Shown in pieces: positions 1 to 5,357 of a stretch of 5,357 nucleotides of DNA. The position numbers were made by a program, and so were the translations under genes. Source of the DNA: SIG710 sp045651985 (GTDB taxonomy: Bacteria > Bacillota > Clostridia > Oscillospirales > CAG-272); the NCBI GenBank assembly GCA_045651985.1, contig JAZRTK010000001.1, forward strand, positions 1-5,357, written 5' to 3'. How positions within the stretch are numbered: the stretch's first letter is position 1; each line of letters starts with the position of its first letter. The notes beneath the pieces were generated by a model, which did no database searches, was not told the origin of the DNA, and worked only from the letters and a program-made list of their open reading frames with translations.

Positions 1-395
1 AACAGTTCTCTGTCCTCGGCGCGCTCGATACTCTTGCTGGAAGTTCCGAGCAGCTCAACGCGGCACTCGCGCAAAACGCCCTTTCTTTCAAGCTGGATAG
101 CAAGGTTCAGACCTGTCTGACCTCCGATACCGGGAACGATAGCGTCAGGACGCTCGTAACGAATGATCTTTGCCAGGTATTCAAGAGTCAAAGGCTCCAT
201 GTATATCTTGTCGGCGATGGTGGTGTCGGTCATGATAGTCGCGGGGTTGGAATTGGCGAGGATTACCTCATAGCCTTCTTCCTTTAGCGCAAGGCATGCC
301 TGAGTTCCCGCATAGTCGAACTCTGCCGCCTGTCCGATAACGATAGGACCCGAGCCTATTACCATTACCTTCTTCAAATCCTGTCTCTTTGGCAT
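1..395 (-). CDS. carB: Carbamoyl phosphate synthase large subunit, N-terminal part (runs off the window)
   Basis: Only the first 131 codons are present; the gene continues beyond base 1. The translation starts MPKRQDLKKVMVIGSGPIVI and goes on through IGQAAEFDYAG (19-30), NSNPATIMTD (48-57) and GGQTGLNLAIQLE (91-103). This is the pre-ATP-grasp region at the start of CarB and closely follows the known bacterial sequence. CarB uses two ATP, bicarbonate and ammonia (supplied by CarA from glutamine) to make carbamoyl phosphate for pyrimidine and arginine synthesis in the cytoplasm. The ATG at 395-393 is preceded by AAAGGAG (411-405) with nine bases between, a good start. It lies 42 bases after the pyrC stop with no terminator between, so the two are very likely co-transcribed. 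The family is usually about 1,060-1,080 residues. The ATP-grasp catalytic residues and the allosteric domain are not visible here. Confidence 0.96.
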   Translation of the reverse strand, partial: MPKRQDLKKVMVIGSGPIVIGQAAEFDYAGTQACLALKEEGYEVILANSNPATIMTDTTIADKIYMEPLTLEYLAKIIRYERPDAIVPGIGGQTGLNLAIQLERKGVLRECRVELLGTSSKSIERAEDREL

Positions 396-404
396 TTTTC
401 TTTT

Positions 405-411
405 CTCCTTT
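405..411 (-). promoter_or_regulatory. Ribosome binding site of carB
   Basis: Reading on the minus strand, AAAGGAG lies nine bases upstream of the carB ATG. It fixes the start codon at 395 and shows that carB has its own strong translation signal in the short gap after pyrC. Confidence 0.8.
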
Positions 412-437
412 GTACGTTTATATGTTAAAAATTATTA

Positions 438-1655
438 TCAAAGTTCGGAGTATACGGTCTTTCCGTCGATCACGTTCAGAACGCAGCGACCGTAAAGCTC
501 GACTCCCGCAAAGGGCGTACTTCGTCCCATGGAAGTGAATTTTTCGGGGTCTACCGTGTAAGGGGCATCAAGCTCGAACACGGAAAAGCTGTTGTCATAT
601 TTAAATCCGAAGCGTTCTCTCGGAGCTGTACACATAAGCTCGCACAGGCGCTCCATGGTAATTTTACCCGTTTTTACCAGATGGGTATACATTACCGAGA
701 ATGCCGTTTCGATACCCACGATCCCAAACGCGCTCTTTTCAAGTCCGCGGGACTTTTCCTCGGCAGAGTGCGGCGCGTGGTCAGTGGCTATCATATCGAT
801 AGTGCCGTCGATTATTCCCTCAATGAGCGCGTCTCTGTCGTCAGCGCTTCGCAAGGGCGGATTCATCTTAAAATTGCCGCTTTCCTGCAGGTCTGTGTCG
901 CAGAGCACCAGATAGTGAGGGCCGGTTTCGCAGGTAATATCAACCCCGCGCTTTTTAGCTTGACGTATTATTTCAACGCTCTCGCGGCAGGATATGTGGC
1001 AGACGTGGTAGGAAACACCCGTTTCCTCGACCAGCTCGATGTCTCTTTTTATCTGCTCGTATTCACTGGCACTGCAAATTCCTCTGTGACCATGCTTTGC
1101 GGCGTACTCTCCCTTATGAATATATCCGCCATCGAGCAAGGAATTTACCTCGCAGTGAGCAACTATCATCTTTCCTAAGCGCTTGGCTTCAAGCATGGCG
1201 GAGCGCATCATGCCGTCGCTCTGAACGCCGCGGCCATCGTCAGAAAAGGCGCACACATTTTCTGCCATATCCGCCATATCCGAAAGGCTCTCACCCTGCT
1301 GGCGCTTGGTTATAGAGCCGTAAGGAATAACGTTTATGCAAGCGTCCCTCTCGATAATTTCAAGCTGCTTTCGCAGATTCTCGGCACTGTCGGGCACGGG
1401 ATTGAGGTTTGGCATTGAGCAAACTATACTGTAACCACCCTTTGCCGCCGCCTGTGTACCCGTCTTTATGGTTTCTTTATAAGAAAATCCCGGCTCTCTG
1501 AGATGCACGTGGACATCACAAAGACCGGGAAAAATAACGTATTTGCCGTCGGTGGAGAAAATAGGAGAAAAAACGCCGCCCTCATAAGCTTTAGAGACAC
1601 TTATGGAAAGCAGCTGGCTGTTATTCAGAATTGCATTGTCGATCGTCATTTTCAT
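438..1655 (-). CDS. pyrC: Dihydroorotase, class I
   Basis: A complete 405-residue protein that cyclises N-carbamoyl-L-aspartate to dihydroorotate, the third step of UMP synthesis, in the cytoplasm. Family motifs appear in order: the metal-binding DVHVHLREPG (His49, His51, with substrate-binding Arg53); MPNLNPVPDS (81-90); FSDDG (137-141), with the Asp of the class I metal site; AHCEV (His167); HVCHIS (His217, His220); CETGPHYL (242-249); KMNPPLR (263-269); and IATDHAPH, with the likely catalytic Asp292. GIVGIETAF (311-319) and the C-terminal TPFAGVELYGR stretch are also typical. The FSDDG and DVHVHLREPG patterns place it in class I rather than the E. coli-type class II. It is slightly short for the family (usually about 420-430) but has no visible gap. 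The frame has a stop (TAG) 14 codons upstream and no ATG/GTG/TTG between, so the start is ATG at 1655 or the next ATG at 1649. The ribosome binding site is weak (GGAAAG or GGGAA). It is the first gene of a unit with carB downstream. Confidence 0.97.
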   Translation of the reverse strand: MKMTIDNAILNNSQLLSISVSKAYEGGVFSPIFSTDGKYVIFPGLCDVHVHLREPGFSYKETIKTGTQAAAKGGYSIVCSMPNLNPVPDSAENLRKQLEIIERDACINVIPYGSITKRQQGESLSDMADMAENVCAFSDDGRGVQSDGMMRSAMLEAKRLGKMIVAHCEVNSLLDGGYIHKGEYAAKHGHRGICSASEYEQIKRDIELVEETGVSYHVCHISCRESVEIIRQAKKRGVDITCETGPHYLVLCDTDLQESGNFKMNPPLRSADDRDALIEGIIDGTIDMIATDHAPHSAEEKSRGLEKSAFGIVGIETAFSVMYTHLVKTGKITMERLCELMCTAPRERFGFKYDNSFSVFELDAPYTVDPEKFTSMGRSTPFAGVELYGRCVLNVIDGKTVYSEL

Positions 1656-1774
1656 AACATTCCCACTTTCCGAAAGGCAGAAAAATGCGCAACAACACTA
1701 CCTTTCAAATGAAGGTAATTTCAGAGACCTATTTTGCTCTTAAATTGCGTTGACCATCTGCCCCAACTCAATTT
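1656..1774 (-). promoter_or_regulatory. Leader (5' UTR) of the pyrC-carB transcript
   Basis: If transcription starts about seven bases after the -10 box, pyrC has a leader of about 118 bases. It holds two modest hairpins: a six-pair stem at 1717-1699 (TACCTT/AAGGTA, seven-base loop), and a short CTTTC/GAAAG inverted repeat at 1676-1666 that includes the GGAAAG candidate ribosome binding site. I see no intrinsic terminator (GC stem plus T-run) and no clear PyrR-binding loop, so classical PyrR attenuation is not supported. The leader could still affect translation, but that is a guess. Confidence 0.45.
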
Positions 1775-1779
1775 TTGTT

Positions 1780-1808
1780 ATTATATCACGCTTTGCTCTT
1801 TTTGTCAA
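1780..1808 (-). promoter_or_regulatory. Consensus sigma-A promoter of the pyrC-carB operon
   Basis: On the minus strand the -35 box is TTGACA (1808-1803) and the -10 box is TATAAT (1785-1780), separated by exactly 17 bases. Both boxes match the housekeeping sigma factor consensus at six of six positions. It points towards pyrC, with a predicted start near 1774-1772. Such a strong unregulated-looking core suggests that control of the operon, if any, lies in a bound repressor or in the leader. Confidence 0.9.
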
Positions 1809-1864
1809 TATTTTTCACAAAAAATCTCTCCCTGTTCTCTTATTACAAATAATTTAATCTAACC

Positions 1865-1893
1865 TTGACAAAATTCGCAAAATATGATACCAT
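1865..1893 (+). promoter_or_regulatory. Extended -10 sigma-A promoter of the lipoprotein gene
   Basis: The -35 box is a perfect TTGACA (1865-1870). After 17 bases comes TACCAT (1888-1893), four of six to consensus, preceded by TG one base upstream (1885-1886), an extended -10 that compensates for the weak box. A TATGAT at 1883-1888 is closer to consensus but would leave only 12 bases after the -35, so it is less likely. The predicted start is near 1900, inside the left arm of the inverted repeat. Confidence 0.65.
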
Positions 1894-1926
1894 AAGTGGG
1901 TCGGAATTTTAATTCCGACCCACTTA
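1893..1926 (+). repeat. Long perfect inverted repeat at the start of the lipoprotein transcript
   Basis: The left arm TAAGTGGGTCGGAATT (1893-1908) is the exact reverse complement of 1911-1926, with only two bases (TT) between the arms. As DNA it is a 34-base palindrome that shares one base with the -10 box and covers the expected +1. As RNA it would form a stem of about 14 pairs with a four- to six-base loop near the 5' end, just upstream of the ribosome binding site at 1935-1941. It is followed by TAAATTT rather than a real T-run, and no plus-strand gene ends before it, so a terminator role is unlikely. It could be an operator for a dimeric repressor, a 5' stabilising hairpin, or a dispersed repeat; the sequence alone does not decide. 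Confidence 0.85.
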
Positions 1927-1934
1927 AATTTATG

Positions 1935-1941
1935 AAAGGAG
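1935..1941 (+). promoter_or_regulatory. Ribosome binding site of the lipoprotein gene
   Basis: AAAGGAG lies six bases before the ATG at 1948. Together with the signal peptide that begins at that ATG, it fixes the start. Confidence 0.85.
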
Positions 1942-1947
1942 ACAATA

Positions 1948-3186
1948 ATGAAAACAAAGAGATTTTTTGCCTGTCTCCTTTTATCGCTTACGCTTTTACT
2001 CGTGTCCTGCAACGAGCCCGAGGCACCCGTTTTGGCAGTGACGGACACAGAGCCCTATACTACAGCCCCCGAGACCGAGCCTATCCCGCCCGACCCAAAG
2101 GATCTTTCGGTTATCCCGGGTGAGTATTCACCCGTCCCCGACGAGGAGTACGGCTTGGTGCAAAATCCCGACGAAAAGCCCTGCGCTTTTGAACTGACCG
2201 GTCAGCTTCAGAGTGCCACGGGAACGCCGCTCAACATATACGTCGACTACGTGGCAACCCGTGAGGAAGGTGCGGATTCCGTCCGCTTGGCGGCTCACCT
2301 TTCAATAGGTCACGAATACATAGTCGCGGACAGCTTTGACGGCACGTTTACAGTTGCGGGAAAGACAGTCAATTTCTCCTCGCACAAATACGATTACAGA
2401 AGCTCCGAGTTCACTCGAAATTTTATATGTACAGTCTACACCCACGTGCCCTGCTCTTACGGCGAGGAAACTGTGGTGGACGTTAACGTAGAATGGAAAT
2501 TCGACGGTGTCGTAAGCAACAGGGATTTTGACGGCATTACTCTAAAAGCAAAAATTCCTCTCGGCGAAAAATACGCCAATCTGAAAACCTCGGTACAAAA
2601 TGAGGCAACGGTCATTCTGCAAAAACCCGAGCTTCCCGAGGGCTGCGAGGTCACTTCCCTTGCAATTTTGCTAAATTCCGTTGGGCACACTGTCTCTCAC
2701 ACCTACCTTGCAGACAACTTCCTGCCCCAGGGCGAGGTTGGAAAGACCAGCTTTTACGAGTCAAACGTAGGAAATCCCCGCCACGGTGGCCGTGCCTACG
2801 GCTGTTATGCACCCGTTATCGTAAAAACAGCAAACAATTATCTCTACGAATTTGATTCCTTTTACCGTGCCTACGACCTGACGGGCTACGACGTAAAGGA
2901 ACTTTACTATCAGCTCTCCCAGGGGCACTCTGCAGTCACCTGGATAACCATGGAATTTGCCGACACCTACGTAAAGAGTCCCTGGAACATAGACGGCGAA
3001 AAGCTGTATTGGAAATACCCCTTGCACTGCGTTGTCGTCACCGGCTACGACATGGATAAACAAGAAGTTTACATCTGCGACCCTCTGAAAAAAAATCCCG
3101 TCACCGTTGACATGAAGCTTTTTGAAGAAAGGTGGCGTCAGATGGAATCACAAGCGGTAATTCTCCGCCGAAGTGTTGCAAATTAA
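1948..3186 (+). CDS. Surface lipoprotein with C-terminal C39-like (papain-fold) cysteine peptidase domain
   Basis: A 412-residue exported protein. Residues 1-20 form a lipoprotein signal peptide: basic MKTKR, a hydrophobic stretch, then lipobox LVSC with Cys21 as the lipidated residue. Residues 22-77 are a Pro/Glu/Asp/Thr-rich linker that probably spans the cell wall. Residues about 78-222 are beta-strand-like with no domain I recognise. Residues about 228-410 resemble the Peptidase_C39_2 group (YvpB-like): LPEGCEVTSLA supplies the candidate catalytic Cys233, YGCYAPVI (284-291) is a common group motif, LHCVVVTGYD holds His360, and VYICDPL supplies Asp378. The triad is therefore intact, and a thiol peptidase or transglutaminase-like activity at the cell surface is plausible; the substrate is unknown. 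The gene has its own promoter and terminator and is not linked to an obvious export or bacteriocin system, so a leader-peptidase role tied to an ABC transporter is not supported here. Confidence 0.85.
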   Translation: MKTKRFFACLLLSLTLLLVSCNEPEAPVLAVTDTEPYTTAPETEPIPPDPKDLSVIPGEYSPVPDEEYGLVQNPDEKPCAFELTGQLQSATGTPLNIYVDYVATREEGADSVRLAAHLSIGHEYIVADSFDGTFTVAGKTVNFSSHKYDYRSSEFTRNFICTVYTHVPCSYGEETVVDVNVEWKFDGVVSNRDFDGITLKAKIPLGEKYANLKTSVQNEATVILQKPELPEGCEVTSLAILLNSVGHTVSHTYLADNFLPQGEVGKTSFYESNVGNPRHGGRAYGCYAPVIVKTANNYLYEFDSFYRAYDLTGYDVKELYYQLSQGHSAVTWITMEFADTYVKSPWNIDGEKLYWKYPLHCVVVTGYDMDKQEVYICDPLKKNPVTVDMKLFEERWRQMESQAVILRRSVAN

Positions 3187-3187
3187 G

Positions 3188-3218
3188 ACAGACCCCTCAA
3201 CAGGGTCTGTTTTGATTT
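3188..3218 (+). terminator. Intrinsic terminator of the lipoprotein gene
   Basis: ACAGACCC (3188-3195) pairs exactly with GGGTCTGT (3203-3210) across a seven-base loop, and is followed by TTTTGATTTTT. It begins one base after the TAA stop at 3184-3186. It marks the lipoprotein gene as a one-gene unit and separates it from the remnant downstream. Confidence 0.9.
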
Positions 3219-3247
3219 TTCAAGTATGATATGTATGGAGACATCAG

Positions 3248-3567
3248 ATGATAACATCAGATCTGAAAATTCTTGAAATGATACTTGAGATCGGCGGCCG
3301 CCTGCTGACCGCAGGCGCCGAGATACTCGCAAGGGTGCTCCGCTGTCCCCCCCCCTCTTTATCGTGATCGCCATTCTTCCTCTCGTGTCGGGAAAGTCTC
3401 TTTACGTTACCATGCAGTACGCTACCAAGGGTCTCCGGAAAAAATTCGCCTCCCAAGGTCTTACGACTCTTATTTACGCCATGGCAATATCCATCGAAAT
3501 CATGTTTATGAGTACCGTCTGCGAAGCAGTCTTACGGTTCAAAAATAAAAGAAGCGGAATCCTTTAA
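3248..3567 (+). pseudogene. Remnant of a threonine/serine exporter (ThrE-like) locus, internally deleted and frameshifted
   Basis: Two reading-frame pieces are visible. The first (3248-3367, 39 codons) starts at an ATG with GGAG seven bases upstream (3237-3240). Its opening ILEMILEIGGRLLTAGAE resembles the N-terminus of the ThrE_1 (YjjP-like) half of the exporter. From about base 3320 the sequence instead resembles the ThrE_2 (YjjB-like) half: EILARVLRCP, then, in the other frame, LFIVIAILPLVSGKSLYVTM and a hydrophobic helix ending FKNKRSGIL. Most of both halves, normally some 400 residues together, is missing, with the join near the shared GAE. A run of nine C (3347-3355) lies where the frame changes; one extra C, or a -1 slip, would give a single frame of 107 codons (106 residues plus stop). 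The stop (3565-3567) sits in the loop of the downstream terminator. ThrE-type proteins export Thr/Ser across the membrane; this remnant could not do so. The family assignment rests on recalled motifs only. Confidence 0.6.
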
Positions 3568-3578
3568 ATGATTCCGCT
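3553..3578. terminator. Bidirectional intrinsic terminator between convergent genes
   Basis: AGCGGAATC (3553-3561) pairs exactly with GATTCCGCT (3570-3578) across an eight-base loop. On the plus strand it is followed by ATTTTTTATTT. On the minus strand the flanking A-rich stretch (3541-3552) reads TCTTTTATTTTT. It can therefore end transcripts of both the ThrE-like remnant (plus) and the glycoside hydrolase gene (minus), whose stop codon is only six bases away. Confidence 0.92.
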
Positions 3579-3583
3579 ATTTT

Positions 3584-5357
3584 TTATTTGGTTATATCAA
3601 TTTCAATTCGAGTTCCGTCAAGTCCGTCGGCATTGGCGTAAAGCACCAATTTACCTTCATCGTCGCCCACGCGCACGGCAATCGTCACGGCGCCCGCGCG
3701 CATCTGTCTCGCGGGGAGATTTACAGGATTATGGTCGGACACGTCCGAGCCCGTTCCAACGATCTGACCCAAGCCGTTGCAGTTAAAGCGAATAAAAGGC
3801 GATGCATCGGGAACTACACGGCCCTCGCAGTCAACGCAGTAGCAGGTAAAGAGTGCAATATCGCCCTTGCCCACGTGAACGTCGGGCAGGTTTTCGGCAC
3901 GGAGCTTGAGCGCAACAGGCTTGCCCGTGGTCTCAACCCTGTCGTACGCAACCTTTTCGGAGCAGATATAGCCTACGACCTCCAGCTTTCCGGGGCGGTA
4001 TTCTACCTCCCATTCTGCGTGGTCAAAGGAATTCAGCGACTTTTTGCCGTAGCTCTCGCCGTCAACGAAAAGCTCCACGTCCGTGCAGTTGGAATATGCC
4101 CATACGGGTATCTTCTCGCCCTCTCTGCCGCTGAGATTCCAGTGCGGCAGAATGTGCACCATGGGGTCACGGCTCCAAAATGACTGATTCTGATAGAACG
4201 CGTCCTTTTTCTGCAGGAACAGGTCGATCGCGCCCGACTGAGAGCAGATTCGGGGCCATACGGTCTCGCCTCTGTGCTCAAAGGCTATCCACTGGAATCC
4301 GCCGATAACCCAAGGCTTTGCGACAAGCTCCTTCCAGGTGTTTTCTCTGCCTCTGAACCAGTTGTTCGTGTCCTTGTCATACGCATTGATATAGCCGTTT
4401 TCGGGGCTGTCGGGATAGTACCAGCCGCGTGTGGTGCCCGTCGCACAGCATTCGGTGGAAACAAAGGCTCTATTGGGGTACTGCTCGCGAACCTTGTCGT
4501 AAATATTGAGATTATAATTGATTCCAATAATGTCGCTGTCCTCATAAACGGTACTCTTGTCGGGAGTTTTGTCGTTTGCCACCATCACGGGACGGGTGCG
4601 GTCAAGCTTCAGGATTTCCGCCTTCATTGTGCGAAGTATTCTACCACCCTCGGGTCTGACAAACATAGGCTCCTCGTTGCCCGCCGACCACATGATGACA
4701 CAGGGGTGGTTTCGATCACGCTTGATGAGTGTTCGCAGCTGTTCAAGCTCGTCTGCTCCGCTGCTGAACCAACGGGTCTCGTCCATTACCATGATGCCGC
4801 GGCGGTCAAACTCGTCCATCATCTCCTCAGACTGAGGGTAATGGGAACAACGGTACGCATTTACGCCCATTTCCTTGAGCAGGCGGACCTTATGGCGGAT
4901 AATGTTATCGGGAACAGCCTTGCCCGTAAGGCCGAAATCTCCGTGTCCGCAAACGCCGTTGAGATAAACGGGAAAACCGTTTATAAACAGACCGCGATCT
5001 GCGGTGTAATCAAGTGTTCTGAAACCGAAAACAGTCTCTGCCGTGTCGGTCTTATCCTCCCAGGACACGGTGGTCTTCGCCGTGTAAAGGTTGGGATGGT
5101 TGGGATTCCAGAGCTCGGGGTCATTTACCCGTGCTAAAAGATTCAGAGCCGTCTTATGGCGGGGCGCAATTTCACATTCGCCCGACATTTCTGCCACCGT
5201 CTGACCCATGGAATTAACAAGCTCGACCTTGACGGCAGCAGTCCTTGTCTCAAAGCCGTTATTGCGCACTGTCACCTCGCAGGGAACGTCCCAATTTTTT
5301 TCTTCATCTGCGCGGGTGGGCGCAAGGTACACGCCGTAGCGGTCTACAGCAAGCTCA
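3584..5357 (-). CDS. Glycoside hydrolase family 2 enzyme (beta-galactosidase/beta-glucuronidase type), N-terminus outside the window
   Basis: 590 codons plus the stop are present, and the frame is open to the window edge. A GTG at 5332 is internal: the codons before it read ELAVDRYG, a typical GH2 stretch. Numbering from that Glu, residues about 1-115 are the immunoglobulin-like sandwich ending in the VFGFR motif. Residues about 116-395 are the catalytic barrel, with YRCSHYP, WSAGNEEP and FVSTECC. The acid/base is Glu228 (codon 4675-4673) and the nucleophile Glu302 (codon 4453-4451). WIAFEHRGETVWP and CSQSGAIDL are also typical. Residues about 400-478 look like the DUF4982 domain and 482-590 like the C-terminal Ig-like domain often paired with it. 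The missing part should be the N-terminal sugar-binding jelly roll, about 200 residues. The enzyme removes non-reducing beta-linked sugars, but which sugar cannot be told. Whether it is secreted is unknown because its start is not seen. No partner gene is in the window. Confidence 0.93.
   Translation of the reverse strand, partial: ELAVDRYGVYLAPTRADEEKNWDVPCEVTVRNNGFETRTAAVKVELVNSMGQTVAEMSGECEIAPRHKTALNLLARVNDPELWNPNHPNLYTAKTTVSWEDKTDTAETVFGFRTLDYTADRGLFINGFPVYLNGVCGHGDFGLTGKAVPDNIIRHKVRLLKEMGVNAYRCSHYPQSEEMMDEFDRRGIMVMDETRWFSSGADELEQLRTLIKRDRNHPCVIMWSAGNEEPMFVRPEGGRILRTMKAEILKLDRTRPVMVANDKTPDKSTVYEDSDIIGINYNLNIYDKVREQYPNRAFVSTECCATGTTRGWYYPDSPENGYINAYDKDTNNWFRGRENTWKELVAKPWVIGGFQWIAFEHRGETVWPRICSQSGAIDLFLQKKDAFYQNQSFWSRDPMVHILPHWNLSGREGEKIPVWAYSNCTDVELFVDGESYGKKSLNSFDHAEWEVEYRPGKLEVVGYICSEKVAYDRVETTGKPVALKLRAENLPDVHVGKGDIALFTCYCVDCEGRVVPDASPFIRFNCNGLGQIVGTGSDVSDHNPVNLPARQMRAGAVTIAVRVGDDEGKLVLYANADGLDGTRIEIDITK

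Noticed and set aside
681..1178. Open frame of 165 codons on the plus strand, antisense to pyrC
   Set aside because: It lies wholly inside pyrC, whose zinc-site motifs are intact on the other strand. There is no promoter or ribosome binding site for it.
1740..1757. Possible five-codon leader peptide (ATG GTC AAC GCA ATT TAA) in the pyrC leader, minus strand
   Set aside because: The only purine-rich stretch upstream (GGGG) is three bases away, too close for a ribosome binding site. The peptide has no codon bias that would sense pyrimidines or an amino acid.
1893..1926. The inverted repeat read as an intrinsic terminator
   Set aside because: No gene on either strand ends next to it, it follows a promoter directly, and the bases after the stem (TAAATTT) are not a proper T-run.
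3225..3230. TATGAT as a -10 box for the ThrE-like remnant
   Set aside because: There is no acceptable -35 box 16-18 bases upstream; that stretch is the stem of the preceding terminator.
4274..5137. Open frame of 287 codons on the plus strand, antisense to the glycoside hydrolase gene
   Set aside because: The minus strand there encodes unmistakable GH2 motifs. The plus-strand translation has no recognisable family and no ribosome binding site, so it is a shadow of the real gene.
5330..5332. GTG as the start of the glycoside hydrolase
   Set aside because: The frame stays open to the window edge with GH2-like residues before it, there is no ribosome binding site, and a GH2 enzyme needs its N-terminal sugar-binding domain.

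Overview
The window most likely comes from a low-to-mid-GC Firmicute of the class Clostridia, probably a gut-type anaerobe. The reasons are Gram-positive style ribosome binding sites (AAAGGAG), consensus sigma-A promoters, a lipobox protein with a C39-like peptidase domain of a kind common in Firmicutes, and a class I dihydroorotase. This assignment is an inference; nothing in the window names the species.

Layout from left to right. Positions 1-1655 (minus strand) hold the start of a pyrimidine operon. A near-perfect sigma-A promoter (1808-1780) drives pyrC (1655-438), followed after 42 bases by carB, of which only the first 131 codons lie in the window. pyrC makes dihydroorotate and carB makes carbamoyl phosphate, so both serve de novo UMP synthesis. 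carA does not lie between them.

Positions 1656-1947 are a divergent intergenic region. It carries the pyr promoter and leader on the minus strand and, on the plus strand, an extended -10 promoter (1865-1893) followed directly by a long perfect inverted repeat (1893-1926). Next is a single-gene unit (1948-3186) coding for a surface lipoprotein with an N-terminal Pro/Thr/Glu-rich linker, an unrecognised beta-rich region and a C-terminal papain-like (Peptidase_C39_2-type) domain. A strong intrinsic terminator (3188-3218) closes it.

Positions 3248-3567 (plus) hold what I read as a decayed remnant of a threonine/serine exporter (ThrE-like) locus. About 25 residues resembling the start of the ThrE_1 half run straight into the C-terminal part of the ThrE_2 half, and a run of nine C residues then breaks the reading frame. 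A bidirectional terminator (3553-3578) separates it from the convergent gene on the minus strand (5357-3584), a large glycoside hydrolase family 2 enzyme (beta-galactosidase/beta-glucuronidase type) whose N-terminus lies outside the window.

Apart from the pyrC-carB pair, the genes look like independent units. No RNA genes, CRISPR arrays or insertion sequences are visible. The least ordinary items are the fused and frameshifted transporter remnant with its C9 tract, and the 16-bp-arm inverted repeat at the start of the lipoprotein transcript. I do not see a convincing new multi-gene system.
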